This document shows, piece after piece, positions 16,590 to 23,560 of a stretch of 42,766 nt of DNA. The stretch lies in the IMG/VR virus record IMGVR_UViG_3300007734_000971, positions 1-42,766 of that record; one strand, written 5' to 3'. How positions within the stretch are numbered: position 1 is the stretch's first letter; the number at the start of each line of letters is the position of its first letter. The DNA is from a virus. Below the pieces are notes generated by a model. That model made no database searches. It was not told the origin of the DNA and saw nothing but the letters and a program-made list of their open reading frames with translations. Made by a program: the position numbers and the translations under genes.

Positions 16590-16594
16590 AAACT

Positions 16595-16897
16595 ATGTTA
16601 TTACAACAAATGATGCCAATAATAATGCCTATACCTTACAATTCAGGACCTAGTGCTCCTTTAACAGAACAAGATGTTAAAATATTTTTAGGAATATGGA
16701 TATTTTTAAATTTATTATGGTTAATAAGTTGGTGTTTATCTATATTAAAAGTGGTGGTTCAAAAGAAAGAATGGAAAGATATAAGAGGGTGGGATGATTT
16801 ATCACTTACAATGTTATTTGATATATCCATGGGTATATGTTGGGGAGTTGGGTTTGCAATATATTTTGGAGTATTAATAGCAAATAATTTTTTATAA
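16595..16897 (+). CDS. Small membrane protein with two transmembrane segments
   Basis: 100 residues with hydrophobic stretches at about 29-51 (IFLGIWIFLNLLWLISWCLS) and 75-97 (ISMGICWGVGFAIYFGVLIA). The charged loop KKEWKDIRGWDD lies between. Two-helix phage membrane proteins next to a lysin are often holin-like, but no holin family is recognised, so this is only a possibility. Confidence 0.6.
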   Translation: MLLQQMMPIIMPIPYNSGPSAPLTEQDVKIFLGIWIFLNLLWLISWCLSILKVVVQKKEWKDIRGWDDLSLTMLFDISMGICWGVGFAIYFGVLIANNFL

Positions 16898-16898
16898 A

Positions 16899-17030
16899 AT
16901 GGATAAACAAATAATAATAAAAGCAAGACAACATAGTGTAACTTCATCATTTATGAGGTTAGTATATGATTTAATTTTTAATAATCCGAAATATCCAAAT
17001 CCTGCTGATTATTTAGGTGAAAAATTATGA
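16899..17030 (+). CDS. Very small hypothetical protein
   Basis: 43 residues, basic N-terminal half, ends NPKYPNPADYLGEKL. The ATG follows the preceding stop by one base, and its stop overlaps the next start (ATGA). No function seen. Confidence 0.45.
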   Translation: MDKQIIIKARQHSVTSSFMRLVYDLIFNNPKYPNPADYLGEKL

Positions 17031-17221
17031 CATTAACATTAATCATACCACAATTATTGTGTTGGATACTAATAGCTTTATTAGTTATTAAAGTAGCTTT
17101 GGAAACATTTAAACCAAAAATTGATCTACCAGATATAACAAACGGACACAAATGTTATTTATGGTATTCAGTACCTTGGTTATCAGGAAGGAAATACATA
17201 ATTTTATATAAAAAATTTTAA
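17027..17221 (+). CDS. Small single-span membrane protein
   Basis: 64 residues with one N-terminal membrane helix (LIIPQLLCWILIALLVIKVA, about 5-24) and a cytoplasmic or periplasmic tail. It ends five bases before the secreted SprB-repeat protein. It may be part of the lysis or envelope group. Confidence 0.55.
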   Translation: MTLTLIIPQLLCWILIALLVIKVALETFKPKIDLPDITNGHKCYLWYSVPWLSGRKYIILYKKF

Positions 17222-17226
17222 AAAAT

Positions 17227-19029
17227 ATGAAAACAAAAATAAGCAATAACTTTGCTCTCAAAGTATTATTCTGGTGGGTAGTATTTTCAACATTACTGAT
17301 AATATCAGTTAAATCATTTGGTCAGTGTGCTGGTACTGAAACATCAACAGTATCACCTTTACCCACTAATGGAACTTATGCTCCTTCAACAACAGTAACT
17401 TTCTGTTATAATATGAATGGTTTTAATCAAGTATCATCTAACTGGATTGAAGGATTTGATTTAACATTCGGTCCAGGTTGGGACTTATCAACATTGACAC
17501 CTATATTATTACCTAATTCTTGTAGTACATTTGGTCAATGGGGATTTTATAATTCAGTTACTTCAACTAATTCTGGATTAACATTCGGACCCGGTTTCTT
17601 TTATGACACATATAACTTCAATAATACATTAGACGGTAACCCAGGAAATGATTGGGGAGATTATACACAAACAGGAACCTGTCAATGGGGTTTTTGTTTT
17701 GAAATAACTACATTAGCGGCTTGTAATGCTTTAGATTTATCAGTATTAGTAACAGCATTAGGTGATGGAACTGCAGGGTCGTGGGTAAACCAATCATGTC
17801 CTTTAATTCCATATCAATTAGTAGCTGCTGTTTGTTCTAATCCTTGTAATCTAGATTTGACTTATATTATAACTAACCCAACTTGTTTTGGAGCATATAA
17901 TGGGTCGATTATTATACAAATGGACAGTGGAGTAGCTCCTATAACAAATGTTTGGTCAATAGGTAATGGAAATAATTTATGTGATGGTAGCTATTCAGTC
18001 ACTACAACAGATGCTAATGGTTGTTCAACTGATACAACATTAACATTAACACAACCTGATAGTATTTGGGCTACTCTAACGTTTGATAGTTTATTGTGTT
18101 TTGGAGACAATAATGCAACAGCAACACTTATTCCTCAAGGTGGTATTCCACCTTATATAGTAAGTTGGAGTAATGGTGATATTGGTTTAACAACAAGTGG
18201 ATTAATAGCAGGTAGTTATATAGTGTCTATGACTGATGCTTCATTTTGCCCTCAAATATTACCATTTTTTATGAACAGTTGGCAAACATCATTTACAATC
18301 TACCAACCAACATTATTAGTAGATAGTATTTACGCTCAAAATGAATCTTGTGTTGATGCAAGTAATGGTTGGACAACAATTCAGGCATATGGAGGAACTT
18401 CACCATATACTTATTCATGGAATACAGGTGATACAACACAAATTATAGAAGCATTAGATTTTGGAACTTATAATGTAACAATCACAGATGCGAATGGATG
18501 TATAATAGTAGATAGCATTATAGTAGGAACAAATCCAATAATTTATTTTGAAGCGTGTTGTGATACACAAATATATAATGGAGACCAAGTAACATTGTCA
18601 AGTAGTTTTATTAGCAATTATAATTACAATTGGTCTAATGGGGATAATGGCTATTATTCATTAGTGTCACCAACTTCAACAACTACTTATTATGTTTGGT
18701 GTGATGGTGGAAACGGATGTTATTATTTAGATAGCGTTGTTGTAATAGTTTTACCAACAGATTATTTGTATATTCCAAATGCATTCTCACCTAATGGAGA
18801 TGGCATTAATGATGAGTTCTATCCAATAACAGGAGAGATAACTAAAATTAAAGGATTTAGAATATATGATAGATGGGGTGAGTTGGTTTACGAATCAAAC
18901 GGTAGATATAGTTGGGATGGGCATTATGGAACTAAAGCATGTTCAGTAGGTGTATATGCTTATTATTTAGAATATAATATATATGACAATCAATTCATTA
19001 AAAAAGGAAATGTAACATTAATAAAATGA
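17227..19029 (+). CDS. Secreted SprB-repeat protein with type IX secretion C-terminal sorting domain
   Basis: 600 residues. A Lys-rich start and hydrophobic core (VLFWWVVFSTLLIISVKSFG, about 13-32) form a signal peptide ending before QCAGTE. Residues 35-205 are Thr/Gly/Asn-rich and strand-rich. Three SprB-type repeats follow at about 216-280, 286-345 and 376-435, each with CFG/CVD...NG, a PxYxxxWSxGD or similar core, and a G.Y.V..TDANGC end. The last 85 residues (515-600) are the gliding-motility-type sorting domain: IPNAFSPNGDGINDEFYP, FRIYDRWGELVYES, WDG, GVYAYYLEY. In Bacteroidota this domain directs proteins through the type IX secretion system to the cell surface. A phage protein of this kind would be made in the infected host, exported by the host machinery and shown on its surface. 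A virion-fibre role is less likely because of the signal peptide. Its base and codon use resemble the neighbours. Confidence 0.9.
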   Translation: MKTKISNNFALKVLFWWVVFSTLLIISVKSFGQCAGTETSTVSPLPTNGTYAPSTTVTFCYNMNGFNQVSSNWIEGFDLTFGPGWDLSTLTPILLPNSCSTFGQWGFYNSVTSTNSGLTFGPGFFYDTYNFNNTLDGNPGNDWGDYTQTGTCQWGFCFEITTLAACNALDLSVLVTALGDGTAGSWVNQSCPLIPYQLVAAVCSNPCNLDLTYIITNPTCFGAYNGSIIIQMDSGVAPITNVWSIGNGNNLCDGSYSVTTTDANGCSTDTTLTLTQPDSIWATLTFDSLLCFGDNNATATLIPQGGIPPYIVSWSNGDIGLTTSGLIAGSYIVSMTDASFCPQILPFFMNSWQTSFTIYQPTLLVDSIYAQNESCVDASNGWTTIQAYGGTSPYTYSWNTGDTTQIIEALDFGTYNVTITDANGCIIVDSIIVGTNPIIYFEACCDTQIYNGDQVTLSSSFISNYNYNWSNGDNGYYSLVSPTSTTTYYVWCDGGNGCYYLDSVVVIVLPTDYLYIPNAFSPNGDGINDEFYPITGEITKIKGFRIYDRWGELVYESNGRYSWDGHYGTKACSVGVYAYYLEYNIYDNQFIKKGNVTLIK

Positions 19030-19178
19030 AAAATATAAAGTACAAAATATTACCATACAACAACAAATATAAAATTGTAAGGGAAATATACTTAGAAGAA
19101 AATAACTTATTTAAAGTAGTAACCATCCTTAAGAATGTGAATAAAAAAGTTGCTAAAAAATATATAAACACACTATGA
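19026..19178 (+). CDS. Small basic hypothetical protein
   Basis: 50 residues, Lys-rich, with an opening (MKNIKYKILPYNNKYKIVRE) and end (VNKKVAKKYINTL) that repeat Lys/Asn/Tyr. Start overlaps the preceding stop (ATGA); the stop overlaps the next start. Function unknown. Confidence 0.5.
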   Translation: MKNIKYKILPYNNKYKIVREIYLEENNLFKVVTILKNVNKKVAKKYINTL

Positions 19179-19261
19179 AAACATTTATAATATTTGCTAT
19201 TATAATTATTTTAGGAGCGGCTCATTATTTAGTTAAAATTATTGAAAGAGATGAAAAATAA
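19175..19261 (+). CDS. Tiny membrane peptide
   Basis: 28 residues, mostly one hydrophobic helix (FIIFAIIIILGAAHYLVKII) with a charged tail (ERDEK). Coupled to the gene upstream by ATGA and overlapping the next gene. Possible single-span membrane peptide; the size makes the call uncertain. Confidence 0.45.
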   Translation: MKTFIIFAIIIILGAAHYLVKIIERDEK

Positions 19262-19466
19262 ATTCAAAATAGGCAATGTGGTAACATTCCACCTTGGTAA
19301 CCAAAAATTGTTGTGGTGTTTAGTATTGTCTATTAAGGAAACAGAAAACGGGGAGATAAAACACGACTTGGAATGTAACAACATCCGCTTGTATGATATT
19401 GATTCGTCTCACCTAAGCGAAATAGGTAGCGATGCTACTGCTGCAGCGTTGTTACAAGTAGCTTAA
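19251..19466 (+). CDS. Small hypothetical protein, possibly with SH3-like barrel
   Basis: 71 residues from the ATG at 19251; an in-frame TTG at 19242 would lengthen it by three residues. FKIGNVVTFHLGNQKLLWCL and IRLYDIDSSHLSEIG suggest a short beta-barrel like those found in small phage proteins that begin KFKxGDxV. Ends just before promoter copy 3. Confidence 0.55.
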   Translation: MKNKFKIGNVVTFHLGNQKLLWCLVLSIKETENGEIKHDLECNNIRLYDIDSSHLSEIGSDATAAALLQVA

Positions 19467-19472
19467 ATAGGC

Positions 19473-19511
19473 GTGGTTAGTACAATTTTATTCATATATT
19501 ATTTGCATAAA
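19473..19511 (+). promoter_or_regulatory. Repeated phage promoter, copy 3
   Basis: GTGGT at 19473-19477, 17 bases, TATATTA at 19495-19501, then GCATAAAATAAATA before the gene at 19519. The only copy with 17 instead of 18 bases between the boxes, and the discriminator is weaker. Confidence 0.6.
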
Positions 19512-19518
19512 ATAAATA

Positions 19519-19716
19519 ATGAAAATGGTAGCAAAAAATATTAAAATTAGTGTTATAGTAATGTTCCCAGGAAGTAATCGTATAATGGAAAAAGAACATA
19601 TAATTAGTGGATATTCAGCTATAGATTATCCAGTACGTGAGCAAATAAAAATAAGGGATGTGGATAATAAATTACATTACTACCCAACAGTAAATACAAT
19701 TATAAACACTTTATAG
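19519..19716 (+). CDS. Small hypothetical protein
   Basis: 65 residues with strand-rich pattern (KNIKISVIVMFPGSNRIMEK). ATG at 19519 follows promoter copy 3 by 17 bases from the -7 box; a second ATG is at 19525. Stop at 19716 borders a noncoding island. No family recognised. Confidence 0.55.
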   Translation: MKMVAKNIKISVIVMFPGSNRIMEKEHIISGYSAIDYPVREQIKIRDVDNKLHYYPTVNTIINTL

Positions 19717-19928
19717 GTGTACAAATGTGACCAAAGTTGTCAAGTGGGAATGATTTCTAGTAGACATAACACTGATATTTCGATAGTATGTGACCAACTG
19801 TTGGTTTGTCACGGTATATAACTCGACGGGGCCCAAACCCTTTCCCCCGCTTTTCCAACCCTTACTTTATCGACGACTTATATCCTTTCTAAAAAGTCTA
19901 CGTTAAATTCCCTTATTTTCGCGATTCT
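19717..19928 (+). other. Noncoding island with direct repeat, hairpin and G-poor tract
   Basis: No convincing ORF. A 9-base direct repeat TGTGACCAA occurs at 19726-19734 and 19789-19797, the second inside a hairpin with GTGAC (19790-19794) pairing to GTCAC (19808-19812). CGGTATATAAC follows at about 19813-19823, then a roughly 90-base tract with many C and few G on the + strand (about 19832-19920). The island ends where promoter copy 4 begins. It may be a terminator or operator region, an origin element or a noncoding RNA; nothing proves which. Confidence 0.4.
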
Positions 19929-19972
19929 GTGGCTGTGTCGAACCACTTTCGTATATTGAATTCGCACAAAAA
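19929..19972 (+). promoter_or_regulatory. Repeated phage promoter, copy 4
   Basis: GTGGC at 19929-19933, 18 bases, TATATTG at 19952-19958, then GCACAAAAA at 19964-19972. Precedes the AT-hook gene at 19984. Confidence 0.7.
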
Positions 19973-19983
19973 GCGCAAAGATC

Positions 19984-20571
19984 ATGAAAATAGTTGAAAG
20001 AGAAGCAGCGATTGGTACTCGTAAGTTTTATGAGGAAGTTGATTTGCGTTTTTTATGCTTTTCTGAAGGTATTCGCGTATTACCAGCTCCATATTTTGAG
20101 GAGCCAAATGTGCAATTATTTCTTAAAGCAGTATACCCACCAAATATTCATCCATATTTTAAAAATGGTGGCTACGAAGTTTATGATAACTCAGGTGCCA
20201 TATTCAATTATGATTTAGATCAGTTGATTGTTCATCCATATGCACTTAACTTAATGAATTATTTTTCAGATGTAACTGAAGAAAAGAAATATAAAGTTAA
20301 GACTACAGGCGGTAAGCGTGGCCGTCCTCGCAATCCAAACACTGTTGCCAAGCCAGCTTATGTACCTACAGGTAATCCACGCGGAAGAAAACGCGGTTCA
20401 ACCGTTTTAACAACGAATGCTAATAAAGCGGCAAAATATGTGCCTACAGGTGGCAAGCGCGGTAGAAAACCGTTAAATGAGTTGGAGAAAGCCGCTAAAT
20501 TGGCTATACAAGCTGCTAAAACTGCCAAAAGTGGTGGCAAGCGTGGTCGTCCTGCCAAAAAGGTTGGTTAG
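19984..20571 (+). CDS. DNA-binding protein with four AT-hook-like motifs
   Basis: 195 residues. The first 100 residues are a mixed fold without known motif. The C-terminal half is basic and carries four AT-hook-like cores: GGKRGRPRNP (109-118), PRGRKRGS (132-139), GGKRGRKP (156-163) and GGKRGRPAKK (184-193). Two of the linkers contain the phrase YVPTG (126-130, 152-156). AT-hooks insert GRP into the minor groove of AT-rich DNA, which suits a genome of this composition. It may package, shield or organise phage DNA, or modify transcription. It has its own promoter and ends in the -33 box of copy 5. Confidence 0.75.
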   Translation: MKIVEREAAIGTRKFYEEVDLRFLCFSEGIRVLPAPYFEEPNVQLFLKAVYPPNIHPYFKNGGYEVYDNSGAIFNYDLDQLIVHPYALNLMNYFSDVTEEKKYKVKTTGGKRGRPRNPNTVAKPAYVPTGNPRGRKRGSTVLTTNANKAAKYVPTGGKRGRKPLNELEKAAKLAIQAAKTAKSGGKRGRPAKKVG

Positions 20572-20607
20572 TCGCGTCCCGTTTCGTATATTAAGTATGC
20601 ACAAAAA
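20564..20607 (+). promoter_or_regulatory. Repeated phage promoter, copy 5
   Basis: TTGGT at 20564-20568 (inside the end of the AT-hook gene), 18 bases, TATATTA at 20587-20593, GCACAAAAA at 20599-20607. Drives the gene at 20617. Confidence 0.7.
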
Positions 20608-20616
20608 GCGCAAAAA

Positions 20617-20952
20617 ATGATGAATCCGTCCCAATTCCGTAAAGAATTACAAAAAGCATTAGCAGTTGTTGAAGAGTCAATGGGTGTTAAAATAAACATT
20701 GGAACTATCCACTATACAGCCGCAGAAATGCGCGTTAAGTTAACAGCTCTTGATTCAGCTGGAATTAAGCCGATTAAAATTGGTACACTAGAATCGTTGA
20801 TTGGGCGCAAATTTCGCAATAAGAATACGACTTTTGAAGTATTGGCAATTGATAATCACAAACCCAAGTTTCCAATTAGCACTGTTACGCAAAAAGGTAA
20901 AAGATATCGCGTTCCTGCCGATTTCTTTAGAAATGCTGTTGAAGTTCGATAG
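20617..20952 (+). CDS. Hypothetical phage protein
   Basis: 111 residues; ATGATG start, so translation may begin at 20617 or 20620. The first half is helical (KALAVVEESMGVKINIG), the second half strand-rich (KFRNKNTTFEVLAIDNHK) and may form a small nucleic-acid-binding barrel. No firm family match. Single-gene unit between promoter copies 5 and 6. Confidence 0.6.
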   Translation: MMNPSQFRKELQKALAVVEESMGVKINIGTIHYTAAEMRVKLTALDSAGIKPIKIGTLESLIGRKFRNKNTTFEVLAIDNHKPKFPISTVTQKGKRYRVPADFFRNAVEVR

Positions 20953-20957
20953 TAAAT

Positions 20958-21000
20958 GTGGCTATCCGCGATCCGTTTCGTATATTGTTGGCACACAAAA
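20958..21000 (+). promoter_or_regulatory. Repeated phage promoter, copy 6
   Basis: GTGGC at 20958-20962, 18 bases, TATATTG at 20981-20987, then CACAAAA ending at 21000. Precedes the gene at 21014. Confidence 0.7.
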
Positions 21001-21013
21001 ACACAAAAAAATT

Positions 21014-21214
21014 ATGAATATCAGTTACGAAGAGCAGCTTGAACGCAAAATTAAAGGTGGATTGATGGGAATGCGCAATGGTACCAAAGATGCTAAAACA
21101 GTTTGGGTATTAATTAAGCAACTTCGCGCAATTAACGCATTACTCGCGGAAGATTTTGAAAATTCGTATAAAAATATAGTAAAACAATTCGATACAACAG
21201 AGGTGGCTCATTAA
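21014..21214 (+). CDS. Small helical hypothetical protein
   Basis: 66 residues from the ATG at 21014, which is placed correctly after promoter copy 6; upstream in-frame codons belong to the previous gene and promoter. Helical and mixed charge (YEEQLERKIKGGLMGMRNG). The end of the gene carries the -33 box of copy 7. Confidence 0.6.
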   Translation: MNISYEEQLERKIKGGLMGMRNGTKDAKTVWVLIKQLRAINALLAEDFENSYKNIVKQFDTTEVAH

Positions 21215-21247
21215 TCACCATTTCGTATATTGATCACGCACAAAAAA
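21203..21247 (+). promoter_or_regulatory. Repeated phage promoter, copy 7
   Basis: GTGGC at 21203-21207, 18 bases, TATATTG at 21226-21232, GCACAAAAAA at 21238-21247. Drives the RadA-like gene. Confidence 0.7.
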
Positions 21248-21259
21248 ATAACAAAACCA

Positions 21260-22084
21260 ATGAATACTGAAAAGAAAAAAAGAGGTCGCCCATCAAAAGT
21301 AACAATGAATGCTACTTATGTTCCATCATTGATTAATTTCGATTCAATTCAAAAGTTAAATGAATTGGATATCAATCCAGGTATGCTTGAGTCAATGCTT
21401 TCCGGTACTGCATTAGATAAACTCATTTCGCATGAAGGTGGTGTTCCATGTTCAACAAATATTATGTGTATTGGAGATCCAGGTGTCGGAAAAACAACAA
21501 TTTTATTGGATTTGATGGCACAAGTGCAAAATCGTAATAAAAATCGTAAATGTTTATTCATCTCAGGTGAAATGGGTAAAAAGCAAATGTTCAAATATAC
21601 TGAACGTTTTAAACATTTTGGTATAATTGATACATTATTTACAAGCGATTATGCTGAATACAATACCAAAGATGTTATGGAGCAATTATTCGACAAAGGT
21701 TATGATTTAATATTAATTGACTCTGTTGCCGAAGTATTAGATGCAGTTAGAAATGATAACAATTGGGATCGTAAAATGGCTGAGTCTTGGTTAGTAGATA
21801 TTTGTTACAAAAACAACAAAGGTGAAAATAAAGGACATAAATTTACAACATTTTTACTGATTCAACAAGTTACTAAAGGTGGAGTGTTCGTTGGTTCAAA
21901 TAAATTAAAACATATGATGGATGCAGCATTAGAGCTTCGTCGTGATCCAAAAACTGAAGCAACATCACTTGAGTTTACCAAAAATAGAAATGGCAATGTT
22001 AATCTTAAATTTGGTTTCCAAATATTAAATAGCAGCATTTATTATGGTACAGTAGTTGAAGAATCGTTTGAAGATAAAGAATAA
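21260..22084 (+). CDS. RadA/RecA-like recombination ATPase with N-terminal AT-hook
   Basis: 274 residues from the ATG at 21260; a TTG at 21230 is open in frame but lies inside the promoter. Walker A is GDPGVGKTT (72-80), Walker B is DLILIDS (149-155). ISGEMGKKQM (101-110) and IQQVTKGGVFVGSNKLKHMM match the RadA/Sms pattern more than T4 UvsX. It lacks the RadA zinc finger and the C-terminal Lon-like domain. KKKRGRPSK (5-13) is an AT-hook-like start shared with two neighbours. It probably acts in recombination or branch migration during phage DNA replication, or in loading a helicase. Confidence 0.8.
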   Translation: MNTEKKKRGRPSKVTMNATYVPSLINFDSIQKLNELDINPGMLESMLSGTALDKLISHEGGVPCSTNIMCIGDPGVGKTTILLDLMAQVQNRNKNRKCLFISGEMGKKQMFKYTERFKHFGIIDTLFTSDYAEYNTKDVMEQLFDKGYDLILIDSVAEVLDAVRNDNNWDRKMAESWLVDICYKNNKGENKGHKFTTFLLIQQVTKGGVFVGSNKLKHMMDAALELRRDPKTEATSLEFTKNRNGNVNLKFGFQILNSSIYYGTVVEESFEDKE

Positions 22085-22097
22085 TTAAATCAACAAT

Positions 22098-22259
22098 ATG
22101 GGTAAATGTTCAGGTAGTTCAGTTAAAGGCGGAGGTTATAATCGTAAAAATAATCTCCGCCAACCAATAAGTTATGAAATGAAAAATGGTAAATTAATAC
22201 CAGTTTATGAGGATAATCAAAAATCAATTCGTATATTATTGACGCACAAAAATAAATAA
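22098..22259 (+). CDS. Small glycine/lysine-rich protein whose 3' end holds a promoter
   Basis: 53 residues (MGKCSGSSVKGGGYNRKNN at the start), 13 bases after the RadA-like gene. Its last 17 codons contain promoter copy 8 (TATATTA at 22232, GCACAAAAA at 22244), so its C-terminus IRILLTHKNK is dictated by promoter bases. The N-terminal half looks like real coding sequence; translation is plausible but not certain. Confidence 0.45.
   Translation: MGKCSGSSVKGGGYNRKNNLRQPISYEMKNGKLIPVYEDNQKSIRILLTHKNK
22209..22252 (+). promoter_or_regulatory. Repeated phage promoter, copy 8
   Basis: TATATTA at 22232-22238 and GCACAAAAA at 22244-22252 are clear. The -33 position 18 bases upstream (22209-22213) reads GAGGA and is degenerate. 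Precedes the gene at 22262. Confidence 0.55.
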
Positions 22260-22261
22260 CG

Positions 22262-23023
22262 ATGAATAAAATAACAAATTTACCTACACCGCATGCAATT
22301 GGCGGAAATAAAGTGATTAATGATGTCGACATTTTACCTCGTAACGACATGTTTGTTCGAATACCACCTCGCTCGTTTGTGTTTGATGAATTGGCTAAGA
22401 AGGATTTTTATTTGGTTAAAACTGCAAAACAGTGGTTACAGTTCCGTAATACAAAGATGATTCCAAACGATAGCGGTAACAGTTTTCCAACTATTACAAT
22501 GATGTATGACTATAAAAAGGATCAACTGGAATTGAACAATGGAGTATATCGTCAAATTTGTACAAACGGAGCTTATGGTTTTGATGGTAAAACAACACAG
22601 CAAGTATTCGGCGATTTATTACATAATAAATTAAATCAGCAATTATATGTTGATGCAGTTGGTAACATTGTAAATCATATTACAGGCACAGTAGTAAAAT
22701 ATGCTAATCATATTATTGACGCAGCGGATGCTAAGCATTTATTAGATCAGGTTGTTCAAAACATGAGAAAAGATTCATCAATTGCTCATTATAGCAAGTT
22801 TAAACGAATGACTAAACAACAAACTCATAGTATGATTGATTTAATCAATAATCCATCTATACTTAAATCAAATCGTTTAGTTGATAGTGATAATACAGCT
22901 TGGTTAGCATTTAATACAATGCAGGAAAATATTACAAACACAATTGCTCCAATATTAGGTGAGCGTTCATTGATTTGGGAAAATAAGTTAATGTCAAAGT
23001 CGTTACAACAAGTGTTTGGATAA
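22262..23023 (+). CDS. DUF932-like phage protein
   Basis: 253 residues. NGVYRQICTNGAYGFDG (about 93-109) recalls the DUF932 segment in which a strand is followed by C-x-NG, and the helical C-terminal half (LLDQVVQNMRKDSS, SMIDLINNPSILK) fits the same layout. A clearer DUF932 member lies at 25729-26535. The family is common in phages and plasmids and its function is unknown. The membership of this copy is tentative. Its 3' end holds the -33 box of copy 9. Confidence 0.55.
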   Translation: MNKITNLPTPHAIGGNKVINDVDILPRNDMFVRIPPRSFVFDELAKKDFYLVKTAKQWLQFRNTKMIPNDSGNSFPTITMMYDYKKDQLELNNGVYRQICTNGAYGFDGKTTQQVFGDLLHNKLNQQLYVDAVGNIVNHITGTVVKYANHIIDAADAKHLLDQVVQNMRKDSSIAHYSKFKRMTKQQTHSMIDLINNPSILKSNRLVDSDNTAWLAFNTMQENITNTIAPILGERSLIWENKLMSKSLQQVFG

Positions 23024-23045
23024 GTAGAACATCAATCGTATATTA
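23016..23045 (+). promoter_or_regulatory. Repeated phage promoter, copy 9
   Basis: TTGGA at 23016-23020, 18 bases, TATATTA at 23039-23045. The GCACAAAAA element is replaced by GGGATAAAATAAAT. Precedes the AT-hook gene at 23087. Confidence 0.6.
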
Positions 23046-23086
23046 ATCGGGATAAAATAAATCAATAAAATTAAAAACAACAAATC

Positions 23087-23344
23087 ATGTCAAGTAGAAA
23101 AACAGCAAAACGCAGCACTGAAGATACAGTAAGTGATGTAGCAGAAACAGTAGTAGCGCCAAAGGTGAAAGCAGTTAAGGTACCTAAGGCAAAAAAGGAA
23201 CCAAAAGCTAAAGCACCAGCTGGCAAACGCGGTCGCCCAAGTAATCCAAATAGCGCTCGTGGTATTCGTTTAGCCGCTCAAGCAGTTCGTGTTGCAAACG
23301 GAGAAACAATTCAACGCGGTCGTCCAAAGAAAGTAGTAGCCTAG
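23087..23344 (+). CDS. Small basic AT-hook protein, histone H1-like composition
   Basis: 85 residues, rich in Lys, Ala and Pro (VKVPKAKKEPKAKAPAG), with AT-hook-like cores AGKRGRPSNPN (45-55) and QRGRPKK (76-82). The composition resembles histone H1-like tails. Together with the proteins at 19984 and 21260 it forms a local set with the same KRGRP core. A strong terminator lies about 55 bases downstream. Confidence 0.7.
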   Translation: MSSRKTAKRSTEDTVSDVAETVVAPKVKAVKVPKAKKEPKAKAPAGKRGRPSNPNSARGIRLAAQAVRVANGETIQRGRPKKVVA

Positions 23345-23399
23345 TAAGAAGGGTTTTTGTGTAAGTCCCCAAGTTGAGAATTCATTGGGTAGATATATA

Positions 23400-23430
23400 G
23401 GGCAGGATTATTCCTGCCCTTTTATTTTTT
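23400..23430 (+). terminator. Rho-independent terminator
   Basis: GGGCAGGA (23400-23407), loop TTAT, TCCTGCCC (23412-23419), then a T-rich tail to 23430. Perfect 8-bp GC-rich stem in an AT-rich genome, placed after the AT-hook gene. Confidence 0.9.
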
Positions 23431-23480
23431 GTAAACAACGAGGTAGTTCTAAATATGGTAGATATTAGCTTGTAGTTAGT

Positions 23481-23560
23481 CCGTTGTTATAACGGTGGTA
23501 TACGGTATATATAACGCCGATAGCTACCACGCGCGCCGTCGTCCGTCGGTATGGCGTGCG
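23481..23560 (+). ncRNA. Cluster of three GC-rich stem-loops (candidate structured RNA)
   Basis: Three consecutive stems: CCGTT (23481-23485) with AACGG (23491-23495); GTGGTA (23495-23500) with TACCAC (23525-23530), enclosing CGG/CCG; and CGCGCGCC (23530-23537) with GGCGTGCG (23553-23560, one G-U). It is unusually GC-rich for this window and lies after a terminator with no ORF, so it may be a small RNA, a regulatory leader, or a DNA element such as an origin. Strand is assumed. Confidence 0.4.

Noticed and set aside
17875-18540. Tail-fibre role for the SprB-repeat protein
   Set aside because: The signal peptide and type IX sorting domain point to export by the host rather than cytoplasmic virion assembly; it stays a weaker alternative only.
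21230-21259. TTG start extending the RadA-like protein by ten residues
   Set aside because: The TTG lies inside the -7 box of promoter copy 7, upstream of the likely transcription start.
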